NCBI GenBank assembly: GCA_902803265.1
Contig: CADCPD010000175.1
Span: 1-12,739 of the forward strand
Reading direction: 5' to 3'
From: an uncultured bacterium
Lineage (GTDB): Bacteria > Cyanobacteriota > Vampirovibrionia > Gastranaerophilales > Gastranaerophilaceae
DNA: 12,739 bases
In this document: positions 6,216-12,499 of the stretch, piece after piece
How the letters are laid out: each line of letters starts with the position of its first letter
Numbering within the stretch: position 1 is the first letter of the stretch
The notes under the pieces: model-generated
The model's database searches: none
Seen by the model: the letters and a program-made list of their open reading frames with translations, nothing else
Told to the model about the DNA's origin: nothing
Translations under genes and position numbers: made by a program

Positions 6216-6986
6216 ATGCAAGAATTAGAAAAACAATTCCACATTCATTGTGTTGAAGGCGATGTAGGAAGATATGTAATATTACCTGGTGATCCGGGAA
6301 GATGCGAATCTATCGCAGCATTATTTGATAACGCTAAACATGTTGCACAAAACAGAGAATACAATATCTACACTGGTACACTTTTAGGAGAAAAAGTTAG
6401 TGTTTGTTCAACAGGTATTGGCGGTCCGTCAGCTTCAATTGCAATGGAAGAATTACATAATATCGGTGCTGATACATTCATTAGAACCGGTACTTGCGGC
6501 GGTATAGATTTAAATGTTCAATCAGGTGACATAGTTGTTGCAACAGGTGCTATCAGATTTGAACATACATCAATGGAATATGCTCCGATTGAATACCCTG
6601 CTGTTGCAAATATTGATATAACATTAGCATTAAGACAAGCATCATTAGCAATGGGTAAAACAACTCACACAGGTGTTGTTCAATGTAAAGATGCCTTCTA
6701 TGGTCAACACAGTCCTCACAAAATGCCTGTATCATACGAATTGCTTCAAAAATGGGAAGCATGGAAAAGATTAGGTGTTAAGGCATCTGAAATGGAATCA
6801 GCAGCATTATTTGTTGTAGCAGATGCTCTAAAATGCAGATGTGGTTCTTGCTTCCACGTAATTTGGAACCAAGAAAGAGAAGCTGCAGGAATGGATCAAA
6901 AAATGAGTGAAGATACTTCAGCTGCAGTAAGAGTAGCTGTTGATGCTTTAAAAATCATTATTGAACAAGATAGAGCAGCTAAATAA
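6216..6986 (+). CDS. udp: Uridine phosphorylase, nucleoside phosphorylase NP-I family
   Basis: It cleaves uridine with phosphate to uracil and ribose-1-phosphate in pyrimidine salvage. The phosphate/ribose site motifs are PGDPGR (24-29), STGIGGPSASI (65-75), RTGTCGG (90-96) and the ribose-binding EMES (192-195). The base-site segment KDAFYGQHSPHKMP (158-171) and the IWNQERE block (216-222) resemble the Firmicutes type of uridine phosphorylase more than E. coli Udp, whose uracil-binding segment reads GQERY. At 256 residues it has family length. The start is supported by AAAGGTG (6201-6207), eight bases before the ATG. It is monocistronic, diverges from the lrp operon and ends at the bidirectional terminator at 7031-7072. 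The promoter is not clear: TATACA (6165-6170) and TACTAA (6185-6190) are the best -10 candidates. A purine-specific NP-I enzyme is less likely. Confidence 0.9.
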   Translation: MQELEKQFHIHCVEGDVGRYVILPGDPGRCESIAALFDNAKHVAQNREYNIYTGTLLGEKVSVCSTGIGGPSASIAMEELHNIGADTFIRTGTCGGIDLNVQSGDIVVATGAIRFEHTSMEYAPIEYPAVANIDITLALRQASLAMGKTTHTGVVQCKDAFYGQHSPHKMPVSYELLQKWEAWKRLGVKASEMESAALFVVADALKCRCGSCFHVIWNQEREAAGMDQKMSEDTSAAVRVAVDALKIIIEQDRAAK

Positions 6987-7030
6987 ACATTAGACGGAAT
7001 TTATTTAATAAAATAAAATAACGGATATGC

Positions 7031-7072
7031 AAAATAAGAGAGGATAACTCAAACATTATCCTCTCTTATTTT
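7031..7072. terminator. Bidirectional intrinsic terminator between convergent genes
   Basis: A perfect 17-bp stem (7031-7047 with 7056-7072; core AGAGAGGATAA) closes an 8-nt loop, and each strand ends in TTATTTT. It serves udp from the left and the methyltransferase-like gene from the right. The TAA stop of the latter (7066-7068) is inside the stem. Confidence 0.9.
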
Positions 7073-7857
7073 AATAATTTAGTATCATCAATACCTTTTT
7101 TAGTTACAACGAGAGCAAATCTTTTATACTTAAAAGGGAAAAAATCGCTTATTATTTCGCCTTTTTCTTTATAAGGAATAGCACAAGCATCTAATAATCT
7201 CTTTTGAATATTATATTCTATTTCACTTTGATTAACAATAAACATCTTACCGCCTGTTTTTAAAGAAAAATATGCATGCCAAAGCATTTCTTCCGGTTTA
7301 AAATATTTAAGAGGAAGCCCCCATCTGATATGCGGATATTCTCTTACAAACGGCAAAAACCAGGTTATATAGTCAAATTTTTCATCAATTCTCATAAAAT
7401 CTTTTGGAATATATCTTGTGTTTTTTAAATCACGTTTATAAAATTTTGCAACTTCATATCGAGAAAATAAATTCCAATACAAACGATAGGCATCAATTTC
7501 AACGCCTTTAAGTTCAAGAGCTTTACAGTATTTTTGAAAAAAAGTATACTGTCCTCGAACATAATTCCAATTTTTAGAACCTATATCTAACACTTTTATA
7601 TTTTCATACGGCACAATATCAAAATATTTATCTAAAATATCCAACATATAAAGATTTTCTTTATAATTTAATTGCGTCATATCAGACATATATTCAAACG
7701 TATATTTCTTTTTTAAATCATTTTCTCTTTGTTTTAACTCAGCTCCAAATAAATTTGATAAATCTTCAGGAATTTCTTCATAGTTTTGAAGAGAAAATTT
7801 TAATTTTCGTCTCAAAAAGAAATCAAATATATTTTTTAAATTATAAAAGAATTTCAT
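7066..7857 (-). CDS. Class I SAM-dependent methyltransferase-like protein
   Basis: This 263-residue protein shows a Rossmann methyltransferase core: VLDIGS (89-94, motif I, a short form of the usual glycine loop), GVEID (118-122, the acidic end of strand 2 that holds the SAM ribose), FDYITWFLPF (161-170, motif II region) and LKTGGKMFIVNQ (199-210, strand after motif III). Residues 1-60 are charged and helical, with a basic, aromatic first 20 residues that could touch membrane or nucleic acid; there is no true transmembrane helix. The target is unknown. The glycine loop is poorer in glycine than typical, so activity is not certain. The start at 7857 lies six bases after a perfect TATAAT, with no ribosome binding site. 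The stop is embedded in the shared terminator. Confidence 0.7.
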   Translation of the reverse strand: MKFFYNLKNIFDFFLRRKLKFSLQNYEEIPEDLSNLFGAELKQRENDLKKKYTFEYMSDMTQLNYKENLYMLDILDKYFDIVPYENIKVLDIGSKNWNYVRGQYTFFQKYCKALELKGVEIDAYRLYWNLFSRYEVAKFYKRDLKNTRYIPKDFMRIDEKFDYITWFLPFVREYPHIRWGLPLKYFKPEEMLWHAYFSLKTGGKMFIVNQSEIEYNIQKRLLDACAIPYKEKGEIISDFFPFKYKRFALVVTKKGIDDTKLLK

Positions 7858-7863
7858 ACAACA

Positions 7864-7869
7864 ATTATA
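7864..7869 (-). promoter_or_regulatory. -10 box for the methyltransferase-like gene, predicted leaderless
   Basis: A perfect TATAAT on the minus strand is followed by TGTTGT and the ATG at 7857. The expected start point coincides with the ATG. No -35 box at 16-18 bases stands out (T-rich), and TTTACA (7887-7882) is too close, at 12 bases. Confidence 0.55.
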
Positions 7870-7903
7870 TAATTAAACAAGTGTAAAAATAAAGAGTAAA
7901 CTA

Positions 7904-7932
7904 TTGTAAAGATATCGCAAAACATGTATCAA
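7904..7932 (+). promoter_or_regulatory. Weak candidate promoter of the 623-residue protein gene
   Basis: TTGTAA (7904-7909) and TATCAA (7927-7932) are separated by 17 bases, giving a leader of about 54 bases. An alternative is TTTAAT (7982-7987), five bases before the ATG, which would make a leaderless mRNA but has no matching -35. Two ACATGT palindromes (7922-7927, 7958-7963) lie in this divergent 135-base gap. Confidence 0.25.
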
Positions 7933-7992
7933 TTTTATTTTTTAGGACCATTAAAACACATGTAGGCAGGTAAATTTTTTATTTAATTTTGC

Positions 7993-9864
7993 ATGTTAAA
8001 AATCGGAAATCCACAACAAAGCCAAAATATTTATGCAAATATGACTTCTTTAAAAAATATAGATAAGAAGCCTTCATTTGCTGTAAAAAGTTATACAACA
8101 ACCCCTATAGAGAAAAGAGAAAATATATTACAACCTGCTTATTATATGCCTGTATTTACAGGAAAAAACAGTTCAAATAACCATAAAAAAGGTATTGAAA
8201 CTGCAAATAATATACACGAATTAATAACTTATAATATCGGTGCTATTGATAAACCTGAATTTGGTAAAGAACTGGAAAATATAACAGCAAAAACGGTATT
8301 ACCTGCATTAAACAAATACCAAGAATTATCAAAAAAACATACCCCTTTAATGATTGATATTATAACAGAACGTGGTGCATCAAGAAAGTCAAGAATGGAT
8401 GCTTCTTCAAAAATATTCAATGCTTTAAGCGAAAAAGGTACTGAAGTTGGTATAAATACTAAACCTCATAAAGAGTTATTTACAAAAGAATTAGAAAAAC
8501 AATTTGATAAATTTGTTGTAAATCCTGATAAATTAAATATTATGACAGAGGGATTAAAACAAGGTATTTACAATAAAAAAGAAATAACAAGTGAAGAAAA
8601 GAAAGCTTTATTAAATTCAGATAAAAAGAATTTTGAAAATTATACAATTAATTTGCTTTCAAATAAAGGAACTAATGCTTTAAAGAGCTTTACAGAACAA
8701 ACAAATGCTAACGGAATGTTTGGAAAAATTGCAGAACAAGTTAGCAAACTTTGGAATTCAGATAATATAGAACCTCTTGTTCAAAAAGATATAGAAAAAT
8801 ATAACAAAGATGTATATGATTTACGTGCCGCAAAAAATCATGATGAATTTAAAAATAAATTTAAAGAAATTTTCAAAGTAGATTACGATGAAGAATTAAT
8901 TGCAAAATACAAAGATAAAGAAAACAACATGCAAACAGCTATTCTAGCTAATGCAAAAATAAATTTCTTTAAAGATACTTTTAAAGACCTGTTAAGCGAT
9001 AGACCTCTTGAAAATAAAATACAAACTTATGCAACATCCGGTATTGTTGGATATAATATCAAAGAAACAAAACAACAAGTATTTGAAAATAACTACAAGA
9101 CATTTGCAAAATTCCTTGGAAATAATGATGAAGAACAAGGAAAGACTATCCTTGAAAAGAAATTTAAAGAATATAAACTTAAGCCAGATGCAACAATTGA
9201 AGAAAAATTTGCAGTTATGCAAAGAATGGCAAAAAAAGAATTTAAAAATTTAACATACGAAACAAAGTCAGTAACAAAAAGCAAAAGCCTTGATGAAATA
9301 AAAAGAGAATACGTAAATAGTTACTATGCCGCATTCGGAACAGAAAATGATGTTGCAAAAAGAGTATCAGATTATAACATTTCTCAAAAACTTGGTTCTT
9401 CTGCAGCAGAAAGTTTAATATTAAGTCCAATAGTAATAGGAATAGGAATTGCAACAGGCGGAACAGGTTTGATACCTGCCCTAAAAGCAGGAGCAATAAC
9501 AACTGGTTTAAATCTTGCTGCATATTCTGCAGACAGATTGATGTCTAAAAACGGAATGATAAAAGAAGATGTTTCAAGAATAGTGAAATTTTCGATACTT
9601 GACGGTTCTACATCTGTAGCAAGTGCTTTAGCATTGGATGGTATAAGATTTTTCACATCTTCTATTTTTCAAGGCACGTCTGCAGCAGCAAAAACAGCTG
9701 CCAAAATTACAGAAATAGGTATGTTAACCGCAGCAGAAACTGTAAATGATGCAATTGTACAAAAATATATAACAAGTAAAGTTGAAATTGATGGAGTTGC
9801 ATATTCAGCAACATTCTCCCTTGCCGGACAGTTATTAGATATAGTTAGATTAGCAAAAAAATAA
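7993..9864 (+). CDS. Large protein of unknown function with F-T-G N-terminal region and hydrophobic C-terminal region
   Basis: I do not recognise this 623-residue protein. Residues 1-60 are Gln/Asn/Thr/Lys-rich and end in PVFTGK (53-58), comparable to SVSFSG in the peptidase at 1657. Residues 65-465 are highly charged and look helical (Lys, Glu, Asn and Asp dominate), with no motif I can name. Residues about 475-511 are hydrophobic and Gly/Ala-rich (SPIVIGIGIATGGTGLIP, then ALKAGAITTGLNLAAY), able to form a membrane-inserting hairpin. A second Ala/Ser-rich, moderately hydrophobic block covers about 530-590. There is no N-terminal signal peptide. The layout recalls secreted or effector-like proteins with a latent membrane domain, but that is speculation. 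The start is bounded by an in-frame TAA at 7984-7986. No Shine-Dalgarno site precedes it and no terminator follows it before fixC. Confidence 0.8.
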   Translation: MLKIGNPQQSQNIYANMTSLKNIDKKPSFAVKSYTTTPIEKRENILQPAYYMPVFTGKNSSNNHKKGIETANNIHELITYNIGAIDKPEFGKELENITAKTVLPALNKYQELSKKHTPLMIDIITERGASRKSRMDASSKIFNALSEKGTEVGINTKPHKELFTKELEKQFDKFVVNPDKLNIMTEGLKQGIYNKKEITSEEKKALLNSDKKNFENYTINLLSNKGTNALKSFTEQTNANGMFGKIAEQVSKLWNSDNIEPLVQKDIEKYNKDVYDLRAAKNHDEFKNKFKEIFKVDYDEELIAKYKDKENNMQTAILANAKINFFKDTFKDLLSDRPLENKIQTYATSGIVGYNIKETKQQVFENNYKTFAKFLGNNDEEQGKTILEKKFKEYKLKPDATIEEKFAVMQRMAKKEFKNLTYETKSVTKSKSLDEIKREYVNSYYAAFGTENDVAKRVSDYNISQKLGSSAAESLILSPIVIGIGIATGGTGLIPALKAGAITTGLNLAAYSADRLMSKNGMIKEDVSRIVKFSILDGSTSVASALALDGIRFFTSSIFQGTSAAAKTAAKITEIGMLTAAETVNDAIVQKYITSKVEIDGVAYSATFSLAGQLLDIVRLAKK

Positions 9865-9869
9865 ATTAA

Positions 9870-9898
9870 TTGTCTTAATAGCAAAAATAATGTATAAT
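9870..9898 (+). promoter_or_regulatory. Promoter of the fixCX unit, predicted leaderless
   Basis: TTGTCT (9870-9875), a 17-base spacer and a perfect TATAAT (9893-9898, preceded by TG). The ATG of fixC follows six bases later and has no AGGA/GGAG site at a usable distance (AAGG lies only two bases before it). This is the third TATAAT-N6-ATG arrangement in the window. Confidence 0.65.
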
Positions 9899-9904
9899 TA
9901 AGGC

Positions 9905-11203
9905 ATGGAGAATAACAAAACTCAAGTAATAGTTGTCGGGGGCGGGCCTGCCGGAATAAGTGCAGCAATAACAATAGCAAAAGCCGGAAAAGAAGTTATA
10001 CTTATCGAAAGAGGCAATTTTTCAGGCAGTAAAAATATGTTTGGAGGAGCTATTTATACTCAGCCAACCAAAGAAATTTTTCCTGAATTTGAGCAATCAG
10101 CACCTATTGAAAGAAATAATGTAAAACATAATTACACAATTTTAACAGAAGAAGAATCTACAACAATAACATATAGAGACAATACCGAACACTCAAATAG
10201 TTATACAGTAATCCGATCAAAATTTGACCGATGGATGAGTGAAGAAGCTAAAAAAGCAGGCGTTATTCTGGTAACTCAAACTGTTGTAAGAGAATTAATT
10301 GTTGAAAATAAAAAAGTTGTCGGCGTAAAAACTGAATTAGAAGATTATTATGCCGATATTGTTATTCTTGCAGACGGTGTAAATTCTCTTCTTGCAAAAC
10401 AAATCGGTTTGAGAAAAGATTATAATCCGAAAGATGTTGCACTTGGCGTAAAAGAAGTAATAAAAATCGGAAAAGAAAAAATAAATGAAAGATTTAATCT
10501 TAAAGATGACGAAGGATGTATAACAGAAATATTCGGATATCCAATGCTCGGCCAATTAGGCTTAGGTTTTATGTATACAAATAAAGATACAGTAACTCTC
10601 GGACTCGGCATAACTTTGAGTGAATTAGTAGAACATAAAGTAAAGCCATACGAACTTTTAGACAGAGTAAAAGAACATAAAACAATTGCGTCATTAATTG
10701 AAGGTGGGGAGTTAATTGAATATTCCGCACACTTAATACCTGAAGGCGGATACAAGAATGTTCCAAAACTTTATGACGACGGCGTCATGATAGTCGGAGA
10801 TGGTGCAGGTTTAGTAAATAACCTTCATTGGGAAGGAACAAACCTTGCTATGATGTCAGGTAAATTTGCAGGAGAAACGGCAGTTATTGCTATAGATAAA
10901 AATGATTTTTCAAAAAAGATTTTATCTTTGTACAAGAAAAAACTTGATAAATCTTTTGTAATGAAAGATTTAAAATCATATAAAGATTTAATGCCTATTA
11001 TGCATCAAAATAGTAAGTCGTTTTTAAATTATTACTTGCGTAAAATAAATAAATTCTTTAAAATGTTTATAGAAACAGATAGCGTTCCAAAAAGAAATAA
11101 ATTTCATAGATTTATCTTTGAAACTCTTACTGAAAGAAATCCATTTGCATTGCTTAAAGACGGAACACATATTATAAGACTTTTGTGGGGAATTTTGAAA
11201 TGA
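9905..11203 (+). CDS. fixC: FixC-like FAD-dependent ETF:quinone oxidoreductase subunit
   Basis: This 432-residue flavoprotein has the N-terminal FAD dinucleotide fold (VVGGGPAGISAA, glycines at 12-14 and 17, ending in the ribose-binding E35 of LIERG) and the second FAD contact GDGAG (298-302) followed by NNLHWEGTNLAMMSG, a hallmark of the FixC/ETF-QO branch of the geranylgeranyl-reductase superfamily. It should take electrons from an electron-transfer flavoprotein and pass them to quinone or a ferredoxin at the membrane. It lacks the C-terminal ferredoxin module of ETF-QO, which fixX supplies separately; its stop overlaps the fixX start (ATGA). FixA and FixB, the usual partners, are not in the window. 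The start is set by the promoter six bases upstream and the immediate FAD fold. Confidence 0.92.
   Translation: MENNKTQVIVVGGGPAGISAAITIAKAGKEVILIERGNFSGSKNMFGGAIYTQPTKEIFPEFEQSAPIERNNVKHNYTILTEEESTTITYRDNTEHSNSYTVIRSKFDRWMSEEAKKAGVILVTQTVVRELIVENKKVVGVKTELEDYYADIVILADGVNSLLAKQIGLRKDYNPKDVALGVKEVIKIGKEKINERFNLKDDEGCITEIFGYPMLGQLGLGFMYTNKDTVTLGLGITLSELVEHKVKPYELLDRVKEHKTIASLIEGGELIEYSAHLIPEGGYKNVPKLYDDGVMIVGDGAGLVNNLHWEGTNLAMMSGKFAGETAVIAIDKNDFSKKILSLYKKKLDKSFVMKDLKSYKDLMPIMHQNSKSFLNYYLRKINKFFKMFIETDSVPKRNKFHRFIFETLTERNPFALLKDGTHIIRLLWGILK
11187..11190 (+). promoter_or_regulatory. Ribosome binding site favouring the ATG start of fixX
   Basis: GGGG lies nine bases before the ATG at 11200. The GTG at 11185 overlaps this site and so is unlikely to be the start. 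Confidence 0.5.
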
Positions 11204-11475
11204 ATATAGATGACAGATTAGCAAAAGTAAAATATGTAAATGATGAAGAATCACATTTGAAAGTAAATCAGGAAGATTGCAAAAAATGTAAATTAAAAAT
11301 GTGCACATACATATGTCCTGCAAATGTATATGAATGGAATGAAAACGAAAATAAAATAATAGTAAATTATGAAAATTGCCTAGAGTGCGGAGCATGCAGA
11401 ATTGCGTGCAGTGCAAAAAGTTTAGAATGGCAATACCCGAAAGGCACAAGCGGAGTAACATATAAGTACGGATAA
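11200..11475 (+). CDS. fixX: FixX-like ferredoxin
   Basis: The 91-residue product has two Cys clusters: C27-x2-C30-x4-C35-x3-C39-P and C60-x2-C63-x2-C66-x3-C70, followed by the FixX tail LEWQYPKGTSGVTYKYG. The second cluster and tail are diagnostic. As I recall E. coli and Rhizobium FixX, they keep few Cys in the first region, while this one has four, so two [4Fe-4S] clusters are possible. It would pass electrons between the FixC flavin and the acceptor. The ATG at 11200 overlaps the fixC TGA stop (ATGA), a typical coupled junction; an in-frame GTG at 11185 would add five residues and is less likely. The next gene begins 11 bases after its stop with a strong GGAGG site, so all three are one transcription unit. 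Confidence 0.92.
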   Translation: MNIDDRLAKVKYVNDEESHLKVNQEDCKKCKLKMCTYICPANVYEWNENENKIIVNYENCLECGACRIACSAKSLEWQYPKGTSGVTYKYG

Positions 11476-11486
11476 CGGAGGCAGAA

Positions 11487-11855
11487 ATGAAAGAAGAATA
11501 CAGTGAACAACAAAGACGTTGGTATGATAAAGACCCTGTTCTTTCTCAAGCAATGAGAACTTTAGAAATGTCTGATGACGGCACACAAATTAAAATTGCT
11601 TTAAATTTAATTAAAATAATTATTGAACATAATATTGAAAATGAAAAATTTGAAGCAGTAGAGGATCTAATTTCTGCAGTAAATACAGGACAAAGTGATA
11701 GCAGAAACGGCAGATGGTATGATATTGATAATACATTAAAAACTGCAATGAATATGTTACAAAATTGCCCTGAAGCAACTCAGCACGTTATTGCTAAAGA
11801 AATGGCAAAAATGGTTGTTACAAAGATAAAAGAAGATGAAGACAGTTTAGATTAG
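11487..11855 (+). CDS. Small protein with two RWYD repeats, unknown function, in the fixCX unit
   Basis: I do not recognise the family. The 122-residue protein has two copies of one ~40-residue unit, starting at R11 and R76. Each begins RWYDxD, continues LxxAMxxL, then TQ, IA and a helix with Lys near its end; the copies align without gaps with about 14 identities in 40. They probably form two similar helical hairpins, joined by an acidic helical linker (50-70). There is no signal peptide, membrane segment, Cys cluster or catalytic pattern. It lies 11 bases after fixX with a strong GGAGG ribosome site (11477-11481), five bases from the ATG. A role with FixCX, for example as an assembly or regulatory factor, is inferred from position only. 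No terminator is clear before the facing gene, whose stop is 11 bases away. Confidence 0.85.
   Translation: MKEEYSEQQRRWYDKDPVLSQAMRTLEMSDDGTQIKIALNLIKIIIEHNIENEKFEAVEDLISAVNTGQSDSRNGRWYDIDNTLKTAMNMLQNCPEATQHVIAKEMAKMVVTKIKEDEDSLD
11517..11831 (+). repeat. Diverged internal tandem duplication in the RWYD protein
   Basis: Two coding units, 11517-11636 and 11712-11831, are 195 bases apart. The duplication is visible at protein level (RWYDKD and RWYDID openings) and much less at DNA level, so it is old rather than a recent slippage product. Confidence 0.75.
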
Positions 11856-11866
11856 TCGCAAAAATG

Positions 11867-12454
11867 CTAATTAAACTCCGGTGAAGCTTTGAATATCATG
11901 TAATATCTAAAATCACCATAGTAAACAACAACAGAATAATACTCATTATCAAGTTCGTCAAATTCTAAATAAGTTTTTGGTGCGGATCTGCGTTTTGAAC
12001 TTCTGGAAATACGGCCAACACCTGATATAAAATTTATATGAACTTTTTGAGTAAAAGTTAGTTTTGGCTTTGGCAAATGAGTTTCGTAAAAATCTGCAGG
12101 TACTATTTCTCTTTTATAACAAGGGATATAGTACTTTACTTTACCGTTATCCTTAAATAAAACATACCATTTACCTTGATGTTCACGAGGAGTTAAATTG
12201 TAATACCCTGGTTCTACTGCGATTTTTTTGAAATATATCGGAGAATTAAGTCTAAATAAAGGATACGGAGTATAAGCATAACTCTGCATATCATAATATT
12301 GATCAGGATCAATATCATGAATGTATGAAAAATCTGCAGGCTCTAAATTTTTATAAGTTTGAGTATAATCACCTAATATCACAGCTGCACAAGCAATATT
12401 TTTTATCAAAAATAAAAACGAAAAACAAAATAAGGTAATTACAAATTTTTTCAT
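11867..12454 (-). CDS. Secreted Tyr-rich protein of unknown function
   Basis: The first 23 residues are a clear signal peptide: MKK, a hydrophobic core (FVITLFCFSFLFLI) and an ACA cleavage site before AVILG. The Cys at 22 is not in a proper lipobox, so a signal peptidase I substrate is more likely than a lipoprotein. The mature part of about 172 residues is rich in Tyr, Phe and Pro (YYDMQSYAYTPYP, GYYNLTP, EYYSVVVYYGDFRYY) and probably mostly beta strand, with a basic stretch RISRSSKRRS near 149-158. I know no family. The start at 12454 has no Shine-Dalgarno site and no clear promoter. It begins 45 bases after the plsY stop on the same strand and may be read from it. Its TAG stop faces the RWYD gene. 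Confidence 0.8.
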   Translation of the reverse strand: MKKFVITLFCFSFLFLIKNIACAAVILGDYTQTYKNLEPADFSYIHDIDPDQYYDMQSYAYTPYPLFRLNSPIYFKKIAVEPGYYNLTPREHQGKWYVLFKDNGKVKYYIPCYKREIVPADFYETHLPKPKLTFTQKVHINFISGVGRISRSSKRRSAPKTYLEFDELDNEYYSVVVYYGDFRYYMIFKASPEFN

Positions 12455-12499
12455 AGTAACTACATTATTAATGCAAATTTAATAAAAGACAACATACAT

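Noticed and set aside
6006..6221. 71-residue minus-strand frame across the lrp-udp gap
   Set aside because: It overlaps both the lrp start and the udp start, has no ribosome site and reads as translated AT-rich DNA (Ile/Phe/Leu/Lys-rich, no motif).
9008..9253. 81-residue plus-strand frame inside the 623-aa gene
   Set aside because: Another frame within a continuous long gene, with Lys/Asn/Leu-rich composition and no start signals.
9384..9980. Minus-strand frames opposite the hydrophobic part of the 623-aa protein and the fixC start
   Set aside because: Mirror frames of Gly/Ala-rich coding sequence; no initiation signals, and they overlap two genes.
11185..11187. GTG start of fixX
   Set aside because: The ATG at 11200 forms the usual ATGA overlap with fixC and has GGGG nine bases upstream; the GTG lies on that site.
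11024..11461. 145-residue minus-strand frame opposite fixC/fixX
   Set aside because: It lies opposite two confident genes; its Leu/His/Cys-rich composition is typical of antisense translation of AT-rich coding DNA.
11851..11871. Terminator between the RWYD gene and the facing secreted-protein gene
   Set aside because: A 5-bp ATTAG/CTAAT stem with an 11-base loop and no T tract is too weak to call.
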